DNA of 64,000 bases, taken from assembly GCA_019454125.1 (NCBI GenBank), contig CP075365.1, positions 738,218-802,217 on the forward strand, in the 5' to 3' direction. A model generated the notes under the pieces. That model saw nothing but the letters and a program-made list of their open reading frames with translations, made no database searches and was not told the origin of the DNA. The DNA is from Fimbriimonadaceae bacterium. GTDB lineage: Bacteria > Armatimonadota > Fimbriimonadia > Fimbriimonadales > Fimbriimonadaceae. Positions 24,810 to 33,049 of the stretch are shown here, in pieces. Both the position numbers and the translations under genes were made by a program. The stretch's first letter is position 1. The number at the start of each line of letters is the position of its first letter.

Positions 24810-25853
24810 TCAGGGCACAACGTTCGGCATCGCCAGACCCATGAACGCCGCGATCCGCCCCAAGTCTGCCATCAGCGCCCGGTACTGGGAGGGGTCGAGG
24901 GCTTGGGAGCCGTCGCTGAGGGCGACCTTGGGGTTCGGGTGCATCTCCACCATCACGCCGTCCGCCCCTGCGGCGACCGCGGCGCGCGACATCGGGGCGA
25001 CGTAGCGGGCGACGCCGGTGCCGTGGGAGGGGTCGACCACGACGGGAAGGTGGCTGTGCTCCTTGAGGACGGGCACCGAGGAGAGGTCGAGCGTGTTGCG
25101 CGTGTAGGTGCGGTCGATGGGCATCACCCCCCGCTCGCAGAGGATGACCTGGTCGTTGCCCTGGTTCAGGACGTACTCGGCCGCGAGGAGGAACTCGTCG
25201 ATCGTGGCGCTGGGGCCGCGCTTGAGGAAGACCGGCTTCTTGCTCCGCCCCGCTTCGATGAGAAGCGGGAAGTTCTGCATGGACCGCGCCCCGATCTGCA
25301 GCATGTCGACGTACGAGGCGACGGTCTCCACCATGTCCGCACTCATCACCTCGCTGACGGTCGCCAGACCCGTTTCGTCCGCCACCTGCTTGATGATCTT
25401 CAGCCCCTCTTCGTGCAAGCCCTGGAAGGAGTAAGGCGAGGTGCGGGGTTTGAAGGCGCCGCCGCGCAGCACTTGGCCGCCGGTCTCCTTCACCAGGTCC
25501 GCCGCCGCGCGGAACTGCTCATAGCTCTCCACCGAGCAGGGGCCGCCGAAGACCACGAAGTGGCCGGGGCCGACCGCCACGTCCTTCGCCCTCACGGTCG
25601 TCGGTTTTGGCGTGAACTCCCGCGAGGCGAGCTTGTAGGGACTGGTCGTCTGGGTGACCTTGCTGACCCCCTCCAGGGTCGCCAGCGCCGCCTCCATGCC
25701 GATCCGCTCGTCGGGGGTGAGCGCCGCCGGAATGCCGACCGCCACCCGGTCTTCACCCGGGAGCGGCAGGGGGTCGAACCCCCGCTCCTTGATCACCGAA
25801 CAGACCGCCTCGACCTGGTCTTGGGTCGCGCCGAACTTCATGACGATGATCAT
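24810..25853 (-). CDS. aroF: 3-deoxy-7-phosphoheptulonate synthase with N-terminal ferredoxin-like domain
   Basis: A 347-residue DAHP synthase, the first step of aromatic amino acid synthesis, of the Thermotoga-type class. Residues 1-65 form a ferredoxin-like or ACT-like regulatory domain ([18 protein letters not shown]). The barrel has [38 protein letters not shown] and [14 protein letters not shown] with the metal-binding residues. The start at 25853 is chosen for this N-terminus. TATCCT lies 9 bases upstream as a -10-like box. Feedback inhibition through the N-terminal domain is known in the family. Confidence 0.9.
   Translation of the reverse strand: MIIVMKFGATQDQVEAVCSVIKERGFDPLPLPGEDRVAVGIPAALTPDERIGMEAALATLEGVSKVTQTTSPYKLASREFTPKPTTVRAKDVAVGPGHFVVFGGPCSVESYEQFRAAADLVKETGGQVLRGGAFKPRTSPYSFQGLHEEGLKIIKQVADETGLATVSEVMSADMVETVASYVDMLQIGARSMQNFPLLIEAGRSKKPVFLKRGPSATIDEFLLAAEYVLNQGNDQVILCERGVMPIDRTYTRNTLDLSSVPVLKEHSHLPVVVDPSHGTGVARYVAPMSRAAVAAGADGVMVEMHPNPKVALSDGSQALDPSQYRALMADLGRIAAFMGLAMPNVVP
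25099..25124 (+). repeat. Direct repeat, copy 2, within aroF
   Basis: This is the functional copy of the 26-base sequence at 23210-23235, and encodes part of the MPIDRTYTR segment of DAHP synthase. Confidence 0.75.
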
Positions 25854-25862
25854 TCGAGCGCA

Positions 25863-25868
25863 AGGATA
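25863..25868 (-). promoter_or_regulatory. -10-like box of aroF
   Basis: TATCCT on the minus strand ends 9 bases before the ATG. Confidence 0.4.
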
Positions 25869-25936
25869 CCGAGCCGGTGCCGCCTCCCCGGGCCTGGCGG
25901 CGCGCCCGCCCCGCGACCGTACCAGGGTCGGCGTCG

Positions 25937-25942
25937 TATAAG
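25937..25942 (+). promoter_or_regulatory. -10-like box of the dienelactone hydrolase gene
   Basis: TATAAG ends 5 bases before the ATG; it is close to the divergent aroF start. Confidence 0.4.
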
Positions 25943-25947
25943 GATCC

Positions 25948-26778
25948 ATGAGCCGCTTGCTTGCGATTTCGTTGACCAGCGCTTTCTTCTTGGGGACCGG
26001 GTGCCAGCCCCAGCAAAATCAAGGAATGGAGCAGTTCGCGAACGATAAAGACTTCCACGCCGCCCATACCTTGCGCGAGACCCCTTCCGGGCCGCACAAG
26101 GGCGAGATGGTGGAGATCGCCGTGCCGGGCGGAGAGAAGTCGGTGGCCTATTGGGTGACGCCGGGTGAGGACCCCGACAAGGCGATCGTCATGGTCCACG
26201 AGTGGTGGGGCCTGAACGATTACATCAAAGAATCGGCCGACGCCTTCGCAGACGAGGGCTACGCGGTCTTGGCCGTCGACCTCTACGAGGGGCGCGTCGC
26301 CAAGAACCGCGATGACGCGGGCAAGTACATGGGTGAGGTGAAGGAGGATCGAGCGACGGCCGTGGTCCGCGCCGCCCTGGACGCCCTGACGGACGGGAAG
26401 CTTGCCAAGGACGCCAGCATCGGCACGATCGGCTTCTGCTTCGGCGGCGGCTGGTCGCACCGGGCCGCGATCCTGGGCGGCGACCGGGTCGACGCCTGCG
26501 TCATCTATTATGGGGCGCCGGTCATGGACCAAGGCGAGCTCGCCAAGCTCAAAGCGCCGGTGCTCTTCGTCTGGCCGAACAAAGATAAGTGGATCAACGC
26601 GGAGATGAAGGACGGCTTCGTGGCGGCGATGCGGCAGGCGGGCAAGGAGCTGACCGTGGCCGAGTACACCGCGGACCACGCGTTCGCCAACCCGAGTTCA
26701 GACAGCCACGACGACGAGGCGGCGAAGGACGCCCGGGCGAAGACGCTCGCCTTCTTCAAAGAACACTTGAGGGGCTAG
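25948..26778 (+). CDS. Dienelactone hydrolase family lipoprotein
   Basis: A 276-residue alpha/beta hydrolase. The N-terminus is a lipoprotein signal (FFLGTGCQ). The DLH core has MVHEWWGLNDYIKESADAFA, the nucleophile elbow GFCFGGGW with Cys as in dienelactone hydrolase, an Asp after WPNKDKW, and His in TADHAFAN. It may hydrolyse esters or lactones outside the cytoplasm. Its stop shares a CTAG with the convergent GYF protein gene. Substrate unknown. Confidence 0.83.
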   Translation: MSRLLAISLTSAFFLGTGCQPQQNQGMEQFANDKDFHAAHTLRETPSGPHKGEMVEIAVPGGEKSVAYWVTPGEDPDKAIVMVHEWWGLNDYIKESADAFADEGYAVLAVDLYEGRVAKNRDDAGKYMGEVKEDRATAVVRAALDALTDGKLAKDASIGTIGFCFGGGWSHRAAILGGDRVDACVIYYGAPVMDQGELAKLKAPVLFVWPNKDKWINAEMKDGFVAAMRQAGKELTVAEYTADHAFANPSSDSHDDEAAKDARAKTLAFFKEHLRG

Positions 26779-27509
26779 TCGCTTGTCGCCGGTTCGCCGG
26801 GGGCTGGCAGGTCGCCCGGCGCGAACATGCGGCTCTTCTTAGAGAGGGCTCCCTTCACGGCGGTGTCCGCCACTTTGCGAACGGAACCGTCTGCCAGCGT
26901 GACGCAGCGGAGCTTGTTCGGCCACGGCATGGAGTCGTAGAACTTCATGGTGAGCTGGGGCGCCGAAATCTGGGCAATGGCGAGGCTGTCCAGCTCAGGG
27001 TTTCCGAGGATATCGCCGCCGTCCGGGTTCTTGGTCTTCGGCGGCTCCTTCATGCCTTGGACATAGGACTTGACATAGGGGAACGTTGCGGAGACCGACT
27101 CCATCCGCGGGGGGTAGCGGTCGTCGAAGTCCGCCACATAGACTGAAAGGCCGCGCTCCAACTGGAAAAGTTCGGTGAGCTCCTGGGTTTGGGCGGCCGC
27201 GATCCGGGCCGCGGCGAATACGGGGAAGAGGACCGCCCCCAAGAGCACCGTCGCCACCACGACGACGCCACCGACCACGGCGACCAGGGCGACACTTTGG
27301 CTGGCGGGTTTGGCCGCAGGCTTCGCGGCCGCTTGAAAGGCATAGGGGCCGATCGCGTCCCGCAAGTCCATTTGGAGGCCGTCGTCGGCGTCTTCGACGC
27401 GGTCGTCCTCCTTCGCCTGGCCGGCTTCGACCTCGGCCTTCAATTCTTCGACCGTGAACGGCCCCCGGCGGGGTCCGGCCGGGTCGAGCACGTAAAACTT
27501 ACGGTCCAC
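26775..27509 (-). CDS. GYF-domain/pseudopilin-like membrane protein
   Basis: A 244-residue chimeric protein starting GTG. Residues 1-45 are a GYF_2-type domain (KFYVLDPAGPRRGPFTVEEL). A membrane helix follows at about 75-105 (VALVAVVGGVVVVATVLLGA), leading directly into LFPVFAAARIAAAQTQEL and DFDDRYPPRMES. That pattern is normally found after the leader of armatimonadotal pseudopilins (the DUF1559-type group), but here the prepilin leader is missing. The topology is probably cytoplasmic GYF domain, helix, exterior pilin-like domain. Function unknown. Confidence 0.65.
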   Translation of the reverse strand: MDRKFYVLDPAGPRRGPFTVEELKAEVEAGQAKEDDRVEDADDGLQMDLRDAIGPYAFQAAAKPAAKPASQSVALVAVVGGVVVVATVLLGAVLFPVFAAARIAAAQTQELTELFQLERGLSVYVADFDDRYPPRMESVSATFPYVKSYVQGMKEPPKTKNPDGGDILGNPELDSLAIAQISAPQLTMKFYDSMPWPNKLRCVTLADGSVRKVADTAVKGALSKKSRMFAPGDLPAPGEPATSD

Positions 27510-27544
27510 AAAGAAGATTATGGGCGTTTTCTCCGCCCGCCCTC

Positions 27545-29752
27545 CTACCGGGCTCCAGGGGACTGGGCGCGGAGCCAGGCGATGGCTCCCGCCTTGTCCA
27601 ACAGTTGGTTTCCGGACTCGCAGCGGGGGCTGAGCACGCAGGCGGGGCAGCCCTCCTCGCAGGGGCAGGTGGAAAGCAGCCGGTTCGCGGCTTCGAGCCA
27701 GGTGTCCCGAACTTCATAGAGCTTCTCGCACAGCCCGGTGCCGCCCGGGGTCGAGTCGAAGACGTAGACGGCGGGGGCCATGGTGTCCGGGGATACGACG
27801 TACCAGGCGCTACCGAGGTCGCCCCGGTCGCACCCCGCGATGAGGGGGGCTACGGCCGTCAGGGCATGCTCGACGGCGTGGATGGTGCCGAAGTGCTCCT
27901 CACCGACGAGGGAGGCGAGGTCGAAGCGAATCCCGATCGAATCGTAAGTCTCCGGGGGCAGGTCCAGAGTGTGCTCGTTGAGAACGGCTTCGCCGTCCAA
28001 GGCGCGGATCAGGTAGCCGACGACAGCGGTCGTGACGGTGATGCCAAGGAGCAGGACGCCGGGGGCGGTCTGCAACTCGACCCGGGGCTCGACGACGGTC
28101 TGCACATTGGGGGTCGTGAAGTACTCGGGCTTATCCGCCACGAGCTCGGCGATGCGGGCGTGGAGGTCCAAAGAGACCACGCGGTAGGTCTCGCCCCGGT
28201 GGAGGTAGACCGCCCCCTCGTGGGCCTGTTGCTTGGCCCGCCACCGCTCCATCTGGCCGAGTTCTCCGCCGGCCGTCCGTAAACGGACGGTGTCGCCATC
28301 GATGCCGCGAATGTTCACCTTTGGCGCGGGCGGGTCGTGGAAGGGGTAGTAAAGGGCGCCGGCGGATTCCACAAGGTCGCCCGCCTCCTGCATCGCCTCG
28401 GCCACCGCTGGCGCGTTGGGACCGAACATGGCGAGGTCCCCGGGGCTGAGCGCGCGCTCATGGGCGGCGCATCTCAGCTGGGCTTCCAGCACATAGGGGT
28501 TGCCGGGGTTGACCACCGCATTCTCGACCGGCCGGTCGAAGACGAGGCCCGGCTCTCGCACCAAGAACTGCTCGAGCGGCTCGGGATGGGCGAGCATCAC
28601 GGCCAGGCCGGCCCTGCCGCCGCGGCCCGCGCGGCCAGTCTGCTGCCAGAAGCTGCTGAGGCTGCCCGGGTAACCGTTCATGAGCACCGCGTCCAGGCCG
28701 CCGACGTCCACGCCAAGCTCCATCGCGTTCGTGGAGACGAGCCCTGTCAGTCTCCCGGAAAAAAGCGCGCCTTCGATCTGCCGCCGTTCGGCGGGCGTAT
28801 AGCCGCCCCGGTAGCTATCGATCTGGGCGGGGTCTGCGTGCTGACGCTCGAGCTCCGAGCGGGCGCGCCGCAGGACGAGCTCGGTCGTGACCCTGGCCCG
28901 GCAGAAGACCATTGTTCGAACGCGGTGGGCCGCGAACTCGGCGAGCAGGTTCGCAGTGTCGCGGTTCGGGCTGGAGGGTTCGTCCTCGGCGGGGGCGTCG
29001 ACCAGCAGGACGGTGCGGGCTCCGCGTGGCGCCCCGTCCCGGTCCACCACGGTCGGGGTCTTGCCCGTCAGGGCCTCAAAGAGCTCGGCTGGGTTGGCGA
29101 TGGTCGCGCTGCAGGCGATGATCGTGGGGTCTGCGTTGTGCCAGGCACAGAGCCGCCGCAAGCGCCGCAGGACCCCGCCCACGTGCGCCCCGAAGACGCC
29201 GCGATAGGCGTGCATCTCGTCCACGACGATGTAGCGCAGGGCTTGGAGAAACTTGCGCCAGTAGCCGTATTGCGGCAGGATGCCGACGTGCAGCATGTCG
29301 GGGTTGGTGAGGAGTAAGTGCGCGTTGCGACGGATGGCCGACCGGGATCCATAGGGCGTGTCGCCGTCGTACGTGGCCACTCGGATCGAAGGGGGAGCGA
29401 GGGCCTCCAGCTTCTGGGCTTGGTCTTGGGCAAGGGCCTTGGTGGGGAACAGGTAAAGCGCCCGTGCGGCGGGCTCGGTGAGGCAGGCTTGGAGGATCGG
29501 GAGGTTGTAGCAGAGCGACTTGCCGCTCGCGGTCGAGGTGACGACGGCCACGTCCCGGTTCTGGGAGGCGACTTCGAACGCCTGCGTCTGGTGGGAATAG
29601 AGGCGCTCCACGCCGAATCTGGAGAGGGCCTTCTGGAGCTCCGGGTGCAACTGCTCCGGGAGGTCTGTGAACTCGCCGCGGACCGCGGGGAACTCGCGGA
29701 GCTCGACTTGGCGGTGTCCGAAAAGCCGCCTGACGACGGGCGCGCCGTCCAT
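27545..29752 (-). CDS. MrfA/YprA-like DEAD-box helicase with DUF1998 domain
   Basis: A 735-residue superfamily 2 helicase. Helicase motifs include STASGKSLCYNLP (Walker A), VVDEMHAYRG (DE-box variant), CSATIANPAELFEALTG and QQTGRAGRGGR. The C-terminal region is the DUF1998 metal-binding module, ending CPCEEGCPACVLSPRCESG with its four-Cys cluster. This layout is that of MrfA/YprA and Hrq1, helicases linked to mitomycin-type DNA crosslink repair. The partner exonuclease MrfB is not adjacent. The gene follows tatC by two bases on the same strand. Confidence 0.85.
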   Translation of the reverse strand: MDGAPVVRRLFGHRQVELREFPAVRGEFTDLPEQLHPELQKALSRFGVERLYSHQTQAFEVASQNRDVAVVTSTASGKSLCYNLPILQACLTEPAARALYLFPTKALAQDQAQKLEALAPPSIRVATYDGDTPYGSRSAIRRNAHLLLTNPDMLHVGILPQYGYWRKFLQALRYIVVDEMHAYRGVFGAHVGGVLRRLRRLCAWHNADPTIIACSATIANPAELFEALTGKTPTVVDRDGAPRGARTVLLVDAPAEDEPSSPNRDTANLLAEFAAHRVRTMVFCRARVTTELVLRRARSELERQHADPAQIDSYRGGYTPAERRQIEGALFSGRLTGLVSTNAMELGVDVGGLDAVLMNGYPGSLSSFWQQTGRAGRGGRAGLAVMLAHPEPLEQFLVREPGLVFDRPVENAVVNPGNPYVLEAQLRCAAHERALSPGDLAMFGPNAPAVAEAMQEAGDLVESAGALYYPFHDPPAPKVNIRGIDGDTVRLRTAGGELGQMERWRAKQQAHEGAVYLHRGETYRVVSLDLHARIAELVADKPEYFTTPNVQTVVEPRVELQTAPGVLLLGITVTTAVVGYLIRALDGEAVLNEHTLDLPPETYDSIGIRFDLASLVGEEHFGTIHAVEHALTAVAPLIAGCDRGDLGSAWYVVSPDTMAPAVYVFDSTPGGTGLCEKLYEVRDTWLEAANRLLSTCPCEEGCPACVLSPRCESGNQLLDKAGAIAWLRAQSPGAR

Positions 29753-29754
29753 CG

Positions 29755-30561
29755 TCAGTCCAGGCTGTCGAGCGCGGGGTCGCGCAGCTCTTGCTTGGTC
29801 GTCAGCTTCACGACCATCAACGACCCGAAGAAGAGGATGGTGAGGGGCAGGGCCATGATCAGCATTGTGAAGGGGTCCCCCGTCGGCGTGATGGCGGCTG
29901 CGAGGAAGAAGATCGTCACCACCGCCTGACGCCAGTATTGGGCGATCATGTTCGGCGTGATGAGGCCCAGCTTGGCGAGAAGGAACGTCACGACCGGGAG
30001 CTGGAAGCCGATGCCGAACGAGAGGACGATCTTCACGACGAGGAAGACCAGCGAGCCGGGCTCCTGATAGAGCGAGGTACCGGGGAAGGATTCAAAGAAC
30101 CCCGCGAACCAGCCAAAGGCGGCAGGGATCGAGAGCCATCCGAGATAGCACCCGACGAAGAAGAGGCTCGCGCTGAAGGGCGCCAAGAACTTGACGGGCC
30201 GTCTCTCGCTGGGCTTGAGCCCGGGGCTGACGAACCCCCAGAGTTCATAGACCGCGTAGGGCAAGGACATGGCGAGTCCGATGTAAGCGGCAAGCTTCAG
30301 CTGGAGCAGGAAGGGCTGCGTGATCGTGTTAAACGGTTCTTTGTAATCGAGGGTGGACGGCAGCCCGGCGCGCGCCGTCTCGTTCAGCAGCTTATAGAGC
30401 GGCATCTCGATGAACCACCCGATGGTGGCCGCCACGACAAACACGCCAAGAACCCGGAGGACCCGGGTTCTAAACTCTTCCAGGTGTTCGCCGAGAGTCG
30501 CACGGAACTCCTCCGGGTCTTCGACCCTTCGGCGAAACCCGGAGAAGATGTATGGCCACAT
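29755..30561 (-). CDS. tatC: Sec-independent protein translocase TatC
   Basis: A 268-residue TatC, the twin-arginine signal receptor in the inner membrane. The conserved N-terminal cytoplasmic LGEHLEEFRTRVLRVL, the first cytoplasmic loop with PFNTITQPFLLQLKLAAYIG, and FVSPGLKPSERRPVK identify it. About six hydrophobic helices are seen. No tatA or tatB lies nearby. It precedes the MrfA-like helicase gene by two bases and follows a secreted protein gene. Confidence 0.93.
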   Translation of the reverse strand: MWPYIFSGFRRRVEDPEEFRATLGEHLEEFRTRVLRVLGVFVVAATIGWFIEMPLYKLLNETARAGLPSTLDYKEPFNTITQPFLLQLKLAAYIGLAMSLPYAVYELWGFVSPGLKPSERRPVKFLAPFSASLFFVGCYLGWLSIPAAFGWFAGFFESFPGTSLYQEPGSLVFLVVKIVLSFGIGFQLPVVTFLLAKLGLITPNMIAQYWRQAVVTIFFLAAAITPTGDPFTMLIMALPLTILFFGSLMVVKLTTKQELRDPALDSLD

Positions 30562-30572
30562 CGGCCGTGTGT

Positions 30573-32132
30573 TTACCGCTCGAGTTCAGCGACCCACTGG
30601 GCCGTGATGCGAAGGATCATTTTCTGACCACCGCCCCCACCGCCGAAGCCGGGGTTCTGGCCGAACTGGCCGCGCGGGCCGGGGTTGTCGCCTTGGTCAT
30701 CGCTGTCCGGATCCTGGAAGCCGGCCGCGCCGCCTCGGCGTCGCTGCTGGTTCAGGGTCTCTTCGTCGCCCGGGGCGAACGAGCCGCCGCGGATGCCGGG
30801 CGCTCCGAACGGCGAGGCCCAGTTCGCCGAAGCGCTGGTGCCGGCGGCACCGCCCTGCTTGCGCCGGAACGTGGCTTCACCGCCACCGGCCGGGTTGCCT
30901 AGGCCTCCTCCGCCTCCTCCTCCCACGCCGCTTGTGCTCGACTGGGCGAGCGGCGCGGCGGTTTCGACAAGGGCTTCCTGGACCAGCTTGGACTCGATGC
31001 GGACGACCGCACCCCGGTCGAGCGCGAAATACGTTGTTTCCGTCAGCTCAATCTTGGTGGCCTTGCCCTCGACCTGGCGCAGGTTCTGAACGTTGACCAG
31101 GTCCGATTCGCCGAGGGCGACGGTCGTGACCAGCTTGGCGCAGGGCAGGCCTTGGTACCACACTACTTCCTGGAAGGTTCCGCGGGCCGGAACGTTCCGC
31201 GTGATCTTCTCCTTCATGTGGATGTCCTGCGAGCGCAGGTCTTCGGCGGTGAAGAGGTAGGTGCCCTGCCAGACGTCGCCGGGCTTGACGGGCTTCGAGG
31301 GAAGGACCGGGAGCGGGGCGATCATGGTGTACTCCATGCCGCCGACGCTTGCCGACTGGCCCTCGATCCCAAAGTAGGCCGGGATCGAGCTGAAGACTTC
31401 GCGGCCGGTGTTCGTGATGCGCATGTAGACCGGCGTCAAGCGATAGTCAGGCAGCTTCGTGGCGCTCTGCTGGCCAGGAAGGATGACGGTCGCGTAGTCC
31501 TTTCCTTTGTCGGCAAGGCCCTGGATGCGGACAAGGCCCTCGGTACCGCTAAGGTAGGACTGGTCGATCCCGTAGTTGATACGAAACTCCTGTTGTTGCT
31601 CGATGGTGCCGGCCGCACGGCTGCCGAGGCGGGCCTGCGCCTGCGAGACCATCGCGGTGGACTGGGTCACCGTGAACTTGTAAGTCCGGTTCGTGCCCGG
31701 GGCAAATTTGTAGCGGAGGGTGAGGCCCTGGGCGGGGACCTTGATGCTCTTGTGGTTGTCCACGACCACGTCCACACTAGACCGGTCGATCACCTGCGGC
31801 TTGCCGTTGGCGTCGCGGAAGAGCACGAGCTCGATGCGCCAAGGGCCGTCGGTCAAGCCGCGGGCCTGGGAATCGAGGTCGTAGACGTAGTCGCCGCCGT
31901 CGAGGGCCGGCATCGCCGCCTCAAGGAACTTGGACTCGCGCTTGCCGTCGGAAAGGTCGTCGACGTAGACGCCGATATAGCCGCCCTCAGGAATGCCCGT
32001 CTTCGGGACGCGGATCTTTATGACCTCGCGGACGGTGGAATTCTCGAGGGGCCGCCGGATTGTGAACGTCCCCTGGGCAAGGGAGCCGGCTGCGGCGGCT
32101 AGGAGGATGCTCAAGGCTAGAGTTCTTCTCAT
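30573..32132 (-). CDS. Large secreted protein, unknown, Gly-rich C-terminus
   Basis: A 519-residue exported protein with a clean signal peptide (TLALSILLAAAAGSLAQ). The N-terminal 120 residues look immunoglobulin-like (FTIRRPLENSTVREVIKIRV, then GGYIGVYVDDLSDGKRES). A middle beta-rich region has polymer-like VKPGDVWQGTYLFTA segments, and the C-terminal 120 residues are rich in Gly, Ala, Arg and Gln. No catalytic motif is seen. It sits 12 bases upstream of tatC on the same strand. Possible envelope structural protein; function unknown. Confidence 0.6.
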   Translation of the reverse strand: MRRTLALSILLAAAAGSLAQGTFTIRRPLENSTVREVIKIRVPKTGIPEGGYIGVYVDDLSDGKRESKFLEAAMPALDGGDYVYDLDSQARGLTDGPWRIELVLFRDANGKPQVIDRSSVDVVVDNHKSIKVPAQGLTLRYKFAPGTNRTYKFTVTQSTAMVSQAQARLGSRAAGTIEQQQEFRINYGIDQSYLSGTEGLVRIQGLADKGKDYATVILPGQQSATKLPDYRLTPVYMRITNTGREVFSSIPAYFGIEGQSASVGGMEYTMIAPLPVLPSKPVKPGDVWQGTYLFTAEDLRSQDIHMKEKITRNVPARGTFQEVVWYQGLPCAKLVTTVALGESDLVNVQNLRQVEGKATKIELTETTYFALDRGAVVRIESKLVQEALVETAAPLAQSSTSGVGGGGGGGLGNPAGGGEATFRRKQGGAAGTSASANWASPFGAPGIRGGSFAPGDEETLNQQRRRGGAAGFQDPDSDDQGDNPGPRGQFGQNPGFGGGGGGQKMILRITAQWVAELER

Positions 32133-32184
32133 TGCGTGCTGACCCACTGGTTTATTTAAATACGTCGGCGTGACGACCGTTGCA

Positions 32185-32214
32185 CCCGACCCTACTTATG
32201 AGTAGACGGTCGGG
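32185..32214 (-). promoter_or_regulatory. Hairpin in the leader of the large secreted protein gene
   Basis: A two-part stem (CCCGACC-CTACT / AGTAG-AC-GGTCGGG) with loop TATG, 53 bases before the start codon at 32132. TATTTAAAT lies between it and the gene as a candidate -10 region. A 5' regulatory structure or upstream terminator is possible. Confidence 0.45.
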
Positions 32215-32265
32215 AGGACGACCATGTTACTCTAATTCAAACTTCCTTGCACCACCCGGCGAGAG

Positions 32266-32293
32266 GCGGCCCCAGGGGCATCCCCGGGGCCGC
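32266..32293 (-). terminator. Hairpin after the prepilin-leader gene
   Basis: A strong GC-rich stem (GCGGCCCC with GGGGCCGC, inner GGGG/CCCC, one bulged A) directly downstream of the minus-strand stop at 32302. There is no U tract. Confidence 0.55.
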
Positions 32294-32301
32294 GGGCGGT
32301 T

Positions 32302-32889
32302 TCAGTCGCGCTGCGGGGGCCGCAACGTGACCTTGAGCGGCGGGTCGCCCGACCGGTAGACGATGTAGCTGACGCCGGGCATGGCCGGGTCGCCGTTAAG
32401 CACCCGCCAGGCACCGAACGAGACCTTCATAGGTGTGCCCTCGGCTCTTTGCGGAAGGTCAAAGGTGCCGTCGTCGCGTACTGTGCAGAACAGCTCGCCG
32501 TCGACCCAAACCGGCACGTTACGGGCGTTCCGCCGGATTGCGAGCGAATCAAGCTCGCTGGCATGGTGCCTTTTAGGTGCCGGCTTAATACCGAAGTAGG
32601 CGCCGGTTGCGAGGACGATCGCGACAACCCCGGCCAAGATCGTTTTACCTACGCCCGATTTGACCTCGCCGGCGACCGCCGACTTAAGCCACCTCCCCCA
32701 GGCCCTGACCCGGAAGAAGGCTTTCCTTTTGGGGCCGCCGGGGTTGCTCGTACCTACGACGAGAAACACAGGGGCGGCCGCCGCTGTGGCCGACTTCGCC
32801 TGGGCGAAGACCGGGAAGAGGATCGCGGCCAAGATCGCAATGATTGCGATGACGACGAGGAGTTCAATGAGGGTGAAAGCGCGTTTCAT
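32302..32889 (-). CDS. Prepilin-leader protein with extra transmembrane helix
   Basis: From the ATG at 32889 the protein starts MKRAFTLIELLVVIAIIAIL, a perfect type IV prepilin leader, followed by AAILFPVFAQAK. This is the armatimonadotal pseudopilin signature and the best taxonomic clue in the window. After about 35 residues the usual pilin body is absent. Instead there is a basic stretch (PKRKAFFRVRAWGRW), a second hydrophobic helix (TILAGVVAIVLATGAYFG) and a C-terminal beta domain with FDLPQRAEGTPMKVSF. It may be a hybrid or pilin-derived membrane protein. The start at 32889 is chosen over an upstream in-frame ATG because of the leader. Confidence 0.7.
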   Translation of the reverse strand: MKRAFTLIELLVVIAIIAILAAILFPVFAQAKSATAAAAPVFLVVGTSNPGGPKRKAFFRVRAWGRWLKSAVAGEVKSGVGKTILAGVVAIVLATGAYFGIKPAPKRHHASELDSLAIRRNARNVPVWVDGELFCTVRDDGTFDLPQRAEGTPMKVSFGAWRVLNGDPAMPGVSYIVYRSGDPPLKVTLRPPQRD

Positions 32890-33002
32890 GGTCCTATCAA
32901 CGCTCGGGGAAGTCATAGCCCGCGAATGTTAAGAACACGTTAAAAAGGAGAGGCGATCTCAAAAGGGAGCCGCAGAACGTGCGCATTTGAAATAAATATC
33001 AT

Positions 33003-33017
33003 ACGCAAGTCGTGCGT
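33003..33017 (+). promoter_or_regulatory. Palindromic operator candidate upstream of the XRE gene
   Basis: ACGCA-AGTCG-TGCGT, a 5-base inverted repeat with a 5-base spacer, lies 33 bases before the XRE ATG. It sits in the divergent region between the prepilin-leader gene and the regulator. Confidence 0.4.
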
Positions 33018-33037
33018 AACACAGAGTGTGGGCGGGG

Positions 33038-33043
33038 TATGAT
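33038..33043 (+). promoter_or_regulatory. -10-like box of the XRE regulator gene
   Basis: TATGAT ends 6 bases before the ATG at 33050. Confidence 0.5.
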
Positions 33044-33049
33044 CCGCCT

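Noticed and set aside
24903-26048. 381-residue plus-strand frame
   Set aside because: Antisense to aroF, high-GC shadow.
28337-29317. 326-residue plus-strand frame
   Set aside because: Antisense to the helicase.
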